DNA of 64,000 nucleotides, taken from contig JAWQEG010000128.1 of the NCBI GenBank assembly GCA_033782935.1, forward strand, positions 2,108,001 through 2,172,000, given 5' to 3'. A program made the position numbers and the translations under genes. This document shows positions 35,312 through 47,254 of the stretch, piece after piece. The stretch is from Petrolisthes cinctipes (lineage: Eukaryota > Arthropoda > Malacostraca > Decapoda > Porcellanidae). Position 1 is the first letter of the stretch. Each line of letters opens with the position of its first letter. Under the pieces are notes generated by a model, which was given only the letters and a program-made list of their open reading frames with translations, had not been told where the DNA came from and made no database searches.

Positions 35312-37644
35312 ATGCTAAAAATCGATATTTTAGGTGCCCAAAGTCGATATCTCAAATTTATCCCCAAAACACCCGAAAATTCGATATTTTGGGGTCCCAG
35401 AAGCGAAATGTACATGCCTACTCTGTGTTAGAGTATTTTCAAAATACAGGCCCAAAACATACTGAAAATCGATCTTTTAGGTGCCCAAAAGTCGATATGT
35501 GCATGCATCTTATGTACTTGTTTATAACTCAAATTCAGTCTCCAAACACCCGAAAATTCGATATTTTGGGGTACCAGAAGCGATCTGTACATGCCTGCTC
35601 AGATACAGGCCCAAAACATGCTGAAAATCGATATTTTAAGTGCCCAAAGTCAATATGTGTATGCATCTTCTGCACCCGTTTATATCCCAAATTAATCCTC
35701 AAAACACCCGAAAATTTGATATTTTTGATGTCCCAGAAGCGATCTGTACATGCCTACTCAGTGTTAGAATGTTTTCAAAATATAGGCTCAAAACATGCTA
35801 AAAATCGATATTTTAAGTGTCCAAAGTGGATATGTGCATGCATCTTCTGTACCCGTTTATATCTCAAATTCAGGCTCAAAACACCCGAAAATTCGGTATT
35901 TTTGGGTCCTGCAAGCGATCTGTACATGCCTACTCCTAGTTAGAGATTTTTCAAGATACAGACCCAAAACATACTCAAAATCGATATTTTAGGTACCCAA
36001 AAGTCGATATGTGCATGCATCTTCAGTACCCGTTTATATCTCAAATTCAAGCTTAAAACACCCGAAAATTCGATATTTTGGGGTCCCAGAAGCGATCTGT
36101 ACATGCCTACTCCGTGATAGAGTATTTTAAAGGTACAGGCCCAAAACCTGCTGAAAATCAATATTTTAGGAGCCCAGTGTCAATATGTGCATGCATCTTC
36201 TGTACCCGTTTATATCTCAAATTCAGACTCAAAACCCCCGAAAATTCGGAATTTTTGGGTCCTAGAAGCGATCTGTACATCCCTACTCCTAGTTAGAATG
36301 TTTTCAAGATACAGACCCAAAACATGCTCAAAATCGATATTTTAGGTGCCCAAACGTCGATATGTGCATGCATCTTCTGTACCCGTTTATATCTCAAATT
36401 CATTCTCAAAACACCCGAAAATTCGATATTTTGGGGTCCCAGAAGCGATCCGTACATGCCTACTCAGTGCTAGAATATTTTCAAAATATAGGCCCAAAAC
36501 ATGCTAAAAATCGATATTTTAGTTGCCCAAAGTCGATATCTCAAATTCAGGCCCAAAACACCCAAAAATTCGATATTTTGGGGGCTCAGAAGCGATCTGT
36601 ACATGCCTACTCGGTGCAAGAATATTTTCAAAATATAGGCCCAAAACATGCTAAAAATCGATATTTTAGGTGCCCAAAGTCGATATCTCAAATTCATGCC
36701 CAAAACACCCGAAAATTCGATATTTTGGGGTCCCAGAAGCGAAATGAACATGCCTACTCCGTGTTAGAGTATTTTCAAATTACAGGCCCAAAACATACTG
36801 AAAATCGATCTTTTAGGTGCCTAAAAGTCGATATGTGCATGCATCTTATGTACTTGTTTATAAGTCAAATTCAGTCTCCAAACACCCGAAAATTCGATAT
36901 TTTGGGCTACCACAAGCGATCTGTACATGCCTGCTCAGATACAGGCCCAAAACATGCTGAAAATCGATATTTTAGGTGCCCAAAGTCAATATGTGCATGC
37001 ATCTTCTGCACCCGTTTATATCCCAAATTAATCCTCAAAACACCCGAAAATTTGATATTTTTGATGTCCCAGAAGCGATCTGTACATGCCTACTCAGTGT
37101 TAGAATGTTTTCAAAATATAGGCTCAAAACATGCTAAAAATCGATATTTTAAGTGTCCAAAGTGGATATGTGCATGCATCTTTTGTTCCCGTTTATATCT
37201 CAAATTCAGGCTCAAAACACCCGAAAATTCGGTATTTTTGGGTCCTGCAAGCGATCTGTACATGCCTACTCCTAGTTAGAGATTTTTCAAGATACAGACC
37301 CAAAACATGCTCAAAATCGATATTTTAGGTACCCAAAAGTCGATATGTGCCCTTTTATATCTCAAATTCAAGCTTAAAACACCCGAAAATTCGATATTTT
37401 GGGGTCCCAGAAGCGATCTGTACATGCCTACTCCGTGATAGAGTATTTTAAAGATACAGGCCCAAAACCTGCTGAAAATCAATATTTTAGGAGCCCAGTG
37501 TCAATATGTGCATGCATCTTCTGTACCCGTTTATATCTCAAATTCAGGCTCAAAACACCCGAAAATTCGGTATTTTTGGGTCCTAGAAGCGATCTGTAAA
37601 TCACTACTGCTAGTTAGAATGTTTTCAAGATACAGACCCAAAAC
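35312..37644 (+). repeat. 1,336-bp octamer HOR, about 1.7 copies
   Basis: Starts at 35312, 35459, 35618, 35795, 35971, 36148, 36324 and 36501 lead to 36648; the next copy runs 36648, 36795, 36954, 37131, 37307, 37469 and 37645. Read from 35795, the order is 176-177-176-177-147-147-159-177 = 1,336. The second copy carries a private 15-bp deletion after GTGC at 37350, so its fifth monomer is 162 bp. Confidence 0.88.
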
Positions 37645-39204
37645 ATGCTCAAAATCGATATTTTAGGTGCCCAAAAGTCGATATGTGCATGCATCTTCTG
37701 TACCCGTTTATATCTCAAATTCAGGCTCAAAACACCCGAAAATTCAATATTTTGGGGTCCCAGAAGCGATCTGAACATGCCTACTCAGTGCTAGAATATT
37801 TTCAAAATATAGGCCCAAAACAGGCTAAAAATTGATATTTTAGGTGCCCAAAGTCGATATCTCAAATTCAGTCCCAAAACACCCAAAAAATCGATATTTT
37901 GGGGTCCCAGAAGCTATCTGTACATGCCTACTCCGTGTTAGAGTATTTTAAAAATACAGGCTCAAAACATGCTGAAAATCAATATTTTAGGTGACCAAAG
38001 TCAATATGTGTATGCGTCTTCTGCACCCGTTTATACCCCAAATTCAACCTCAAAACACCCGAAAATTCGATTTTTTGGGGGTCCCAGAAGCGATCTGTAC
38101 ATGCCTACTCAGTGCTAGAATATTTTCAAAATATAGGCTCAAAACATGCTAAAAATCGATATTTTAAGTGTTCAAAGTCAATATGTGCATGCATCTTCAA
38201 TACGCGTTTATATCTCAAACTCAAGCGTAAAACACCCGAAAATTCGATATTTTAGGGTCCCAGATGCGATCTGTACATGCCTACTACGTGGTAGAGTATT
38301 TTAAAAATACTGTCTCAAAACATGCTGAAAATCAATATTTTAGGAGCCCAGTGTCAATATGTGCATGCATCTTCTGTACCCGTTTATATCTCAAATTCAG
38401 GCTCAAAACACCCGAAAATTCGGTATTTTTGGGTCCTAGAAGAGATCTGTACATCCCTACTCCTAGTTAGAATGTTTTCAAGATACAGACCCAAAACATG
38501 CTCAAAATCGATATTTTAGGTGCCCAAACGTCGATATGTGCATGCATCTTCTGTACCCGTTTATATCTCAAATTCAGGCTCAAAACACCCGAAAATTCGA
38601 TATTTTGGGGTCCCAGAAGCGATCTGTACATGCCTACTCCGTGTTAGAGTATTTTAAAAATACAGCCCCAAAACAAGCTGAAAATCAATATTTTAGGTGA
38701 CCAAAGTCAATATGTGTATGCATCTTCTGCACCCGTTTATATCCCAAATTGAACCTCAAAACACCCGAAAATTCGATTTTTTTGTGGTCCCAGAAGCGAT
38801 CTGTACATGCCTACTCCGTGTTAGAGTATTTTCAATATACTGGCCCAAAACATACTGAAAATCGATCTTTTAGGTGCCCAAAAGTCGATATGTGGATGCA
38901 TCTTCTGTACCCGTTTATATCTCAAATTCAAACTCAAAACACCCGAAAATTCGATATTTTTGGGTCCAAGAAGCGATCTGTACATGCCTACTCGGTGCAA
39001 GAATTTTTTCAAAATCTAGGCTCAAAACATGCTAAGAATCGATATTTTAAGTGTCCAAAGTCGATATGTGCATGCATCATTTGAACCCGTTTATATCTCA
39101 AATTCAGGCTCAAAACACCCGAAAATTCGATATTTTGGGGTCCCAGAAGTGATCTGTACTTGCCTACTTTGTGCTAGAATATTTTCAAAATATAGGCCCA
39201 AAAC
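37645..39204 (+). repeat. Mixed monomers of the middle compartment
   Basis: Starts at 37645, 37822, 37969, 38146, 38322, 38498, 38675, 38852 and 39029. One 147-bp copy (37822) is followed by full-length copies. The variant CAAGCGTAAAAC near 38222 is a mutated form of the HindIII-type CAAGCTTAAAAC. Confidence 0.8.
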
Positions 39205-39844
39205 ATGCTAAAAATCGATATTTTAGGTGCCCAAATTCGATATCTCAAATTCAGGCCCAAAACACCTGAAAATTCGATATTTTGGGGTCCCAGAAGCGAA
39301 ATGTACATACCTACTCCGTGTTAGAGTATTTTCAAAATACAGGTCCAAAACATACTGAAAATCGATCTTTTAGGTGCCCAAAAGTCGATATGTGCATGCA
39401 TCTTATGTACTTGTTTATAACTCAAATTCAGTCTCCAAACACCAGAAAATTCGATATTTTGGGGTATCAAAAGCGATCTGTACATGCCTGCTCAGATACA
39501 GGCCTAAAACATGCTGAAAATCGATATTTTAGGTGCCCAAAGTCAATATGTGTATGCATCTTCTTCACCCGTTTATATCCCAAATTAATCCTCAAAACAC
39601 CCGAAAATTTGATATTTTTGAGTTCCCAGAAGCGATCAGTACATGCCTACTCAGTGTTAGAATGTTTTCAAAATATAGGCTCAAAACATGCTAAAAATCG
39701 ATATTTTAAGTGTCGAAAGTGGATATGTGCATGCATCTTCTGTACCCGTTTATATCTCAAATTCAGGCTCAAAACACCCGAAAATTCGCTATTTTTGGGT
39801 CCTACAAGCGATCTGTACATGCCTACTCCTAGTTAGAATGTTTT
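39205..39844 (+). repeat. Module 147-159-177-176, copy at 39.2 kb
   Basis: Starts at 39205, 39352, 39511 and 39688. It matches 35312-35795 at an offset of 3,893 bp, with the same CTTATGTACTTGTTTATAA and CTACAAGCG/CTGCAAGCG variants. It is the fourth copy of the module in the middle compartment. Confidence 0.83.
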
Positions 39845-40745
39845 CAAGATACAGACCCAAAACATGCTCAAAATCGATATTTTAGGTACCCAAAAGTCGA
39901 TATGTGCATGCATCTTCAGTACCCGTTTATATCTCAAATTCAAGTTTAAAACACCCGAAAATTCGATATTTTGGGGTCCCAGAAGCGATCTGTACATGCC
40001 TACTCTGTGATAGAGTATCTTAAAAATACAGGCCCAAAACCTGCTAAAAAACCAATATTTTAGGAGCCGTGTCAATATGTGCATGCATCTTCTGTACCCG
40101 TTTATATCTCAAATTCAGGCTCAAAACACCCGAAAATTCGGTAATTTTGGGTCCTAGAAGCAATCTGTACATCCACACTCCTAGTTAGAATGTTTTCAAG
40201 ATACAGACCCAAAACATGCTCAAAATCGATATTTTTGGTGCACAAAAGTCGATATGTGCATGCATCTTCTGTACCCGTTTATATCTCAAATTCAGGCTCA
40301 AAACACCCGAAAATTCGATATTTTGGGGTCCCAGAAGCGATGTGTACATGCCTCTCAGTGCTAGAATATTTTCAAAATATAGGCCCAAAACAGGCTAAAA
40401 ATCGATATTTTAGGTGCCCAAAGTCGATATCTCAAATTCAGGCCCAAAACACCCAAAAATTCGATATTTTGGGGTCCCAGAAGCGATCTGTATATGCTTA
40501 CTCCGTGTTAGAGTATTTTAAAAATACAGGCTCAAAACATGCTGAAAATCAATATTTTAGGAGCCCAGTGTCAATATGTGCATGCATCTTCTGTACCCGT
40601 TTATATCTCAAATTCAACCTCAAAACACCCGAAAATTCTATATTTTTGGGTCCCAGAAGCGATCTGTACATGCCTACTCAGTGCTAAAATGTTTTCAAAA
40701 TATAGGCTCAAAACATGCTGAAAATCGATATTTTAAGTGTTCAAA
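39845..40745 (+). repeat. 0.9-kb block, copied at 44.7-45.6 kb (copy 1)
   Basis: Matches 44694-45594 at an offset of 4,849-4,850 bp. The most telling shared variant is GGAGCCGTGTC near 40063, a 3-bp loss from GGAGCCCAGTGTC, together with CTGCTAAAAAACC just upstream and CATCCACACTCC. It includes one 147-bp monomer (40392). Confidence 0.86.
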
Positions 40746-41773
40746 GTCGATATGTGCATGCATCATCTGTACCCGTTTATATCTCAAATTCAGACTTAAA
40801 ACACCCGAATATTCGGTATTTTTGGGTCCTAGAAGCGATCTGTACATGCCTAGTCCTAGTTAGAATGTTTTCAAGATACAGACCCAAAACATGCTCAAAA
40901 TCGATATTTTAGGTACCCAAAAGTCGATATGTGCATGCATCTTCAGTACCCGTTTATATCCCAAATTCAAGCTTAAAACACCAGAAAACTCGATATTTTG
41001 GGGTCCCAAAAGCGATCTGTACATGCCTACTCAGTGCTAGAATATTTTCAAAATATAGGCTCAAAACATGCTAATAATCGATATTTTAAGTGTTCAAAGT
41101 CGATATGTGCATGCATCATCTGTACCCGTTTATATCTCAAATTCAGGGTCAAAACACACGAAAATTCAGTATTTTTGGGTCCTAGAAGCGATCTGTACAT
41201 GCCTACTCCTATTTAGAATGTTTTCAAGATACAGACCCAAAACATGCTCAAAATCGATATTTTAGGTACCCAAAAGTCGATATGTGCATGCATCTTCAAT
41301 ACCCGTTTATATCTCAAATTCAAGCTTAAAACAGCCGAAAATTCGATATTTTAGGGTCTCAGAAGCGATCTGTAAATGCCTACTCCGTGTTAGAGTATTT
41401 TTAAAATACAGGCTCAAAACATGCTGAAAATCAATATTTTAGGAGCCCAGTGTCAATATGTGCATGCATCTTCTGTACCCGTTTATATCTCAAATTCAGG
41501 CTCAAAACACCCGAAAATTCGGTATTTTTGGGTCCTAGAAGCGATCTGTACATCCTTACTCCTAGTTAGAATGTTTTCAAGATACAGACCCAAAACATGC
41601 TCAAAATCGATATTTTAGGTGCCCAAACGTCGATATGTGCTTGCATCTTCTGTACCCGTTTATATCTCAAATTGAACCTCAAAACACCCGAAAATTCGAT
41701 ATTTTGGGGTCCCAGAAGCGATCTGTACATGCCTACTCCGTGTTAGAGTATTTTAAAAATACAGGCTCAAAAC
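40746..41773 (+). repeat. Full-length monomers, copy of 32.0-32.7 kb
   Basis: Starts at 40891, 41068, 41244, 41421 and 41597. From about 41010 to 41660 the sequence follows 32010-32660 at an offset of exactly 9,000 bp, sharing GGAGCCCAGTGTC and CTATTTAGAATG. No short-form monomers occur here. Confidence 0.82.
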
Positions 41774-43182
41774 ATGCTGAAAATCAATATTTTAGGAGAA
41801 CAGTGTCAATATGTGCATGCATCTTCTGTACCCGTTTATATCTCAAATTCAGGCTCAAAAACACCCGAAAATTTGATATTTTGGAGTCCCAGAAGCGATC
41901 TGTACATGCCTACTTAGTGCTAGAATATTTTCAAAATATAGGCCCAAAACATGCTGAAAATCGATATTTTAGGTGCCTTAAGTCAATATGTGCATGCATC
42001 TTCTGTACCCGTTTATATCTCAAATTCAGGCTCAAAACACCCGAAAATTTGATATTTTGGAGTCCCAGAAGCGATCTGTAGATGCCTACTCAGTGCTAGA
42101 ATATTTTCAAAATATAGGCCCAAAACATGCTGAAAATCGATATTTTAGGTGCCTTAAGTCAATATGTGCATGCATCTTCTGTACCCGTTTATATCTCAAA
42201 TTCAAGCTTAAAACACCCGAAAATTCAATATTTTGGCGTCCCAGAAGCGATCTGTACATGCCTACTCCGTGTTAGAGTATTTTAAAAATACAGGCTCAAA
42301 ACATGCTGAAAATCAATATTTTAGGAGCCCAGTGTCAATATGTGCATGCATCTTCTGTACCCGTTTATATCTCAAATTCAGGCTCAAAACACCCGAAAAT
42401 TTGATATTTTGGAGTCCCAGAAGCGATCTGTAGATGCCTACTCAGTGCTAGAATATTTTCAAAATAAAGGCCCAAAACATGCTGAAAATCGATATTTTAG
42501 GTGCCTTAAGTCAATATGTGCATGCATCTTCTGTACCCGTTTATATCTCAAATTCAAGCTTAAAACACCCGAAAATTCGATATTTTGGGGTCCCAGAAGC
42601 GATCTGTACATGCCTACTCCGTGTTAGAGTATTTTAAAAATACAGGCTCAAAACATGCTGAAAATCAATATTTTAGGAGCCCAGTGTCAATATGTGCATG
42701 CATCTTCTGTACCCGTTTATATCTCAAATTCAGGCTCAAAACACCCGAAAATTTGATATTTTGGAGACCCAGAAGCGATCTGTAGATGCCTACTCAGTGC
42801 TAGAATATTTTCAAAATATAGGCCCAAAACATGCTGAAAATCGATATTTTAGGTGCTTTAAGTCAATATGTGCATGCATCTTCTGTACCCGTTTATATCT
42901 CAAATTCAAGCTTAAAACACCCGAAAATTCGATATTTTGGGGTCCCAGAAGCGATCTGTACATGCCTACTCCGTGATAGAGTATTTTAAAAATACAGGCC
43001 CAAAACATGCTGAAAACAAATATTTTAGGAGCCCAGTGTCAATATGTGCATGCATCTTCTGTACCCGTTTATATCTCAAATTCAGGCTCAAAACACCCTA
43101 AAATTCGGTATTTTTGGGTCCTAAAAGCGATCTGTACATCCCTTCTCCTAGTTAGAATGTTTTCAAGATACAGACCCAAAAC
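41774..43182 (+). repeat. 352-bp dimer HOR
   Basis: Eight full-length monomers start at 41774, 41951, 42127, 42303, 42479, 42655, 42831 and 43007. Two kinds are present: one with GGTGCCTTAAGTC (41951, 42127, 42479, 42831) and one with GGAGCCCAGTGTC or a close form (41774, 42303, 42655, 43007). The order is B-A-A-B-A-B-A-B, so the last six form a clean 352-bp alternation. It is the only strictly two-monomer HOR seen. Confidence 0.9.
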
Positions 43183-43687
43183 ATGCTCAAAATCGATATT
43201 TTAGGTGCCCAAAAGTCGATATGTGCATGCATCTTCTGTACGCGTTTATATCTCAAATTCAGGCTCAAAACACCCGAAAATTCGATATTTTTGGGTCCCA
43301 CAAGCGATCTGTACATGCCTACTCAGTGCTAGAATATTTTCAAAATATTGGCCCAAAACATGCTAAAAATCGATATTTTAGGTGCCCAAAGTCGATATCT
43401 CAAATTCAGGCCCAAAACACCCGAAAATTCGATATTTTGGGGTCCCAGAAGCGATCTGTACATGCCTACTCCGTGTTAGAGTATTTTCAATATACAGGCC
43501 CAAAACATACTGAAATTCGATCTTTTAGGTGCCCAAAAGTCGATATGTGCATGCATCTTCTGTACCCGTTTATATCTCAAATTCAGGCTCAAAACACCCG
43601 AAAATTCGATATTTTGGGGTCCCAGAAGGGATCTGTACTTGCCTACTCCGTGTTAGAGTATTTTCAAAATACAGGCCAAAAACAAGC
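43183..43687 (+). repeat. Mixed monomers
   Basis: Starts at 43183, 43360 and 43507 (177, 147 and 177 bp). This is a short run between the dimer block and the copied 1.2-kb block. Confidence 0.8.
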
Positions 43688-44873
43688 TGAAAATCTATAT
43701 TTTAGGTGACCAAAGTCAATATGTGTATGCATCTTCTGCACCCGTTTATATCCCAAATTAAACCTCAAAGCACCCGAAAATTCGATATTTTTGAGGTCCC
43801 AGAAGCGATCTGTACATGCCTACTCAGTGCAAGAATGTTTTCAAAATATAGGCTCAAAACATGCTAAAAATCGATATTTTAAGTGTCCAAAGTGGATATG
43901 TGCATGCATCTTCTGTACCCGTTAATATCTCAAATTCAGGCTCAAAACACCCGAAAATTCGGTATTTTTGGGTACTAGAAGCGATCTGTACATCCCTACT
44001 CCTAGTTAGAATGTTTTCACGATACAGACCCAAAACATGCTCAAAATCGATATTTTAGGTGCCCAAAGTCGATATCTCTATTTCAGGCCTAAAACACCCA
44101 AAAATTCGATTTTTTGGGGTCCCAGAAGCGATCTGTACATGCCTACTTCGTGTTAGAGTATTTTCAATATACAGGCCCAAAACATATTGAAATTCGATCT
44201 TTTAGGTGCCCAAAAGTCGATATGTGGATGCATCTTCTGTACCCTTTTATATCTCAAATTCAGGCTCAAAACTCCCGAAAATTCGAGATTTTGGGGTCCC
44301 AGAAGCGATCTGTATTTGCCTACTCCGTGTTAGTGTATTTTCAAAATACAGGCCCAAAACAAGCTGAAAATCGATATTTTAGGTGAGCAAAGTCAATATG
44401 TGTATGCATCTTCTGCACCCGTTTATATCCCAAATTCAACCTCAAAACACCCGAAAATTCGATATTTTTGGGTCCCAGAAGCGATCTGTACATGCCTACA
44501 CAGTGCTAAAATGTTTTCAAAATATAGGCTCAAACCATGCTAAAAATCGATATTTTAAGTGTTCAAAGTCGATATGTGCATGAATCATCTATACCCGTTT
44601 ATATCTCAAATTCAGGCTTAAAACACCCGAATATTCGGTATTTTTGGGTCCTAGAAGCGATCTGTACATGCCTAGTCCTAGTTAGAATGTTTTCAAGATA
44701 CAGACCCAAAACATGCTGAAAATCGATATTTTAGGTACCCAAAAGTCGATATGTGCATGCATCTTCAGTACCCGTTTATATCTCAAATTCAAGCTTAAAA
44801 CACCCGAAAATTCGATATTTTGGGGTCCCAGAAGCGATCTGTACATGCCTACTCCGTGTTAGAGTATTTTAAA
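43688..44873 (+). repeat. 1.2-kb block, copy 2 of 33.4-34.6 kb
   Basis: Partner of 33405-34590 at offset 10,283. Its right end runs directly into the block copied from 39.8 kb. The two long-range copies therefore abut or slightly overlap near 44694-44873, and the region is a mosaic of two source segments. Confidence 0.85.
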
Positions 44874-45594
44874 AATACAGGCCCAAAACCTGCTAAAAAA
44901 CCAATATTTTAGGAGCCGTGTCAATATGTGCATGCATCTTCTGTACCCGTTTATATCTCAAATTCAGGCTCAAAACACACGAAAATTCGGTAATTTTGGG
45001 TCCTAGAAGCGATCTGTACATCCACACTCCTAGTTAGAATGTTTTCAAGATACAGACCCAAAACATGCTCAAAATCGATATTTTTGGTGCACAAAAGTCG
45101 ATATGTGCATGCATCTTCTGTACCCGTTTATATCTCAAATTCAGGCTCAAAACACCCGAAAATTCGATATTTTGGGGTCCCAGAAGCGATCTGTACATGC
45201 CTACTCAGTGCTAGAATATTTTCAAAATATAGGCCCAAAACAGGCTAAAAATCGATATTTTAGGTGCCCAAAGTCGATATCTCAAATTCAGGCCCAAAAC
45301 ACACAAAAATTCGATATTTTGGGGTCCCAGAAGCGATCTGTATATGCCTACTCCGTGTTAGAGTATTTTTAAAATACAGGCTCAAAACATGCTGAAAATC
45401 AATATTTTAGGAGCCCAGTGTCAATATGTGCATGCATCTTCTGTACCCGTTTATATCTCAAATTCAACCTCAAAACACCCGAAAATTCTATATTTTTGGG
45501 TCCCAGAAGCGATCTGTACATGCCTACTCAGTGTTAGAATGTTTTCAAAATATAGGCTCAAAACATGCTAAAAATCGATATTTTAAGTGTTCAA
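44694..45594 (+). repeat. 0.9-kb block, copy 2 of 39.8-40.7 kb
   Basis: Partner of 39845-40745. Starts are 44713, 44890, 45065, 45242, 45389 and 45565. The shared 3-bp loss (GGAGCCGTGTC near 44912) makes common descent clear. Similarity ends where this copy reads GTTCAAAGTGG and the other GTTCAAAGTCG. Confidence 0.86.
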
Positions 45595-46431
45595 AGTGGA
45601 TATGTGCATGCATCTTCTGTACCCGTTTATATCTCAAATTCCGGCTCAAAACACCCGAAAATTCGGTATTTTTGGGTCCTGCAAGCGATCTGTACATGCC
45701 TACTCCTAGTTAGAATTTTTTCAAGATACAGACCCAAAACATGCTCAAAATCGATATTTTAGGTACCCAAAAGTCGATATGTGCATGCATCTTCAGTACC
45801 CGTTTATATCTCAAATTCAAGCTTAAAACACCCGAAAATTCGATATTTTGGGGTCCCAGAAGCGATCTGTACATGCCTACTCCGTCTTAGAGTATTTTAA
45901 AACATGCTGAAAATCAATATTTTAGGAGCACAGTGTCAATATGTGCATGCATCTTCTGTACCCGTTTATATCTCAAATTCAGGCTCAAAACACCCGAAAA
46001 TTTGATATTTTGGAGTCCCAGAAGCGATCTGTACATGCCTACTTAGTGATAGAATATTTTCAAAATATAGGCCCAAAACATGCTCAAAATCGATATTTTA
46101 GGTGCCTTAAGTCAATATGTGCATGCATCTTCTGTACCCGTTTATATCTCAAATTCAAGCTTAAAACACCCGAAAATTCGATATTTTGGGGTCCCAGAAG
46201 CGATCTGTACATGCCTACTCCGTGATAGAGTATTTTAAAAATACAGGCCCAAAACCTGCTAAAAATCAATATTTTAGGAGCCCAGTGTCAATATGTGCAT
46301 GCATCTTCTGTACCCGTTTATATCTCAAATTCAAGCTTAAAACACCCGAAAATTCGATATTTTTGGGTCCCAGAAGCGATCTGTACATGCCTTCTCAGTG
46401 CTAGAGTTTTTTCAAAATATATGCTCCAAAC
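45595..46431 (+). repeat. Mixed monomers, one with a 14-bp deletion
   Basis: Starts at 45741, 45904, 46080 and 46256. The monomer at 45741 is 163 bp: near 45893-45902 the tail reads ATTTTAAAACATGCTG, lacking 14 bases between two A-runs. The GGTGCCTTAAGTC and GGAGCCCAGTGTC types of the 352-bp dimer reappear here. Confidence 0.82.
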
Positions 46432-47254
46432 ATGCTAAAAATCGATATTTTCAGTGTCCAAAGTCGATATGGGCATGTATCATTTGTACCCGTTTATATC
46501 TCAAATTCAGACACAAAACACCCGAAAATTCGATATTTTGGGGTCCCAGAAGTGATCTGTACATGCCCACTTAGTGCTAGAATATTTTCAAAATATAGGC
46601 CCAAAACATGCTAAAAATCGATATTTTAGGTGCCCAAAGTCGATATCTCAAATTCAGGCTCAAAACACCCGAAAATTTGATATTTTGGGGTCCCAGAAGC
46701 GAACTGTACATGCCTACTCCGAGTTAGAGTATTTTCAAAATACAGGCCCAAAACATACTGAAAATCGATATTTTAGGTGTCCAAAAGTCGATATGTGCAT
46801 GCATCTTCTGTACCCGTTTATATCCCAAATTCAACCTCAAAACACCCGAAAATTCGATATTTTTAGGTCCCAAAAGCAATATGTACATGCCTACTCAGTG
46901 CTAGAATTTTTTCAAAATATAGGCTCAAAACATGCTAAAAATCGATATTTTAAGTGTCCAAAGTCGATATGTGCATGCATCATCTGTACCCGTTTAAATC
47001 TCAAATTCAGACTCAAAACACCCGAAAATTCGTTATTTTGGGGTCCCAGAAGTGATCTGTACATGCCTAGTTAGTGCTAGAATATTTTCAAAATATAGGC
47101 CCAAAACATGCTAAAAATCGATATTTTAGGTGCCCAAAGTCGATATCTCAAATTCAGGCCCAAAACACCCGAAAATTCGATATTTTGGGGTCCCAGAAGC
47201 GAACTGTACATGCTTACTCCGTGTTAGAGTATTTTCAAAATACAGGCCCAAAAC
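46432..47254 (+). repeat. 500-bp trimer HOR
   Basis: Starts at 46432, 46608, 46755, 46932 and 47108 with 47255 next, giving 176-147-177-176-147. The segment from about 46340 to 46790 is repeated at 48545-48995 (offset 2,205) with private variants GCTAGAGTTTTTTC, ATATGCTCCAAACATG and GATATTTTCAGTG. Confidence 0.86.

Noticed and set aside
36362..37279. Open reading frame of 305 codons
   Set aside because: Same explanation: satellite read-through over the 1,336-bp HOR, with no protein family recognisable. Frames at 24341-25027 (228 codons) and 12388-13014 (208 codons) were dismissed for the same reason.
41774..43182. Retrotransposon LTR or solo-LTR arrangement
   Set aside because: The 352-bp period is two satellite monomers. 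There are no TG...CA ends, primer-binding site, polypurine tract or target-site duplication.
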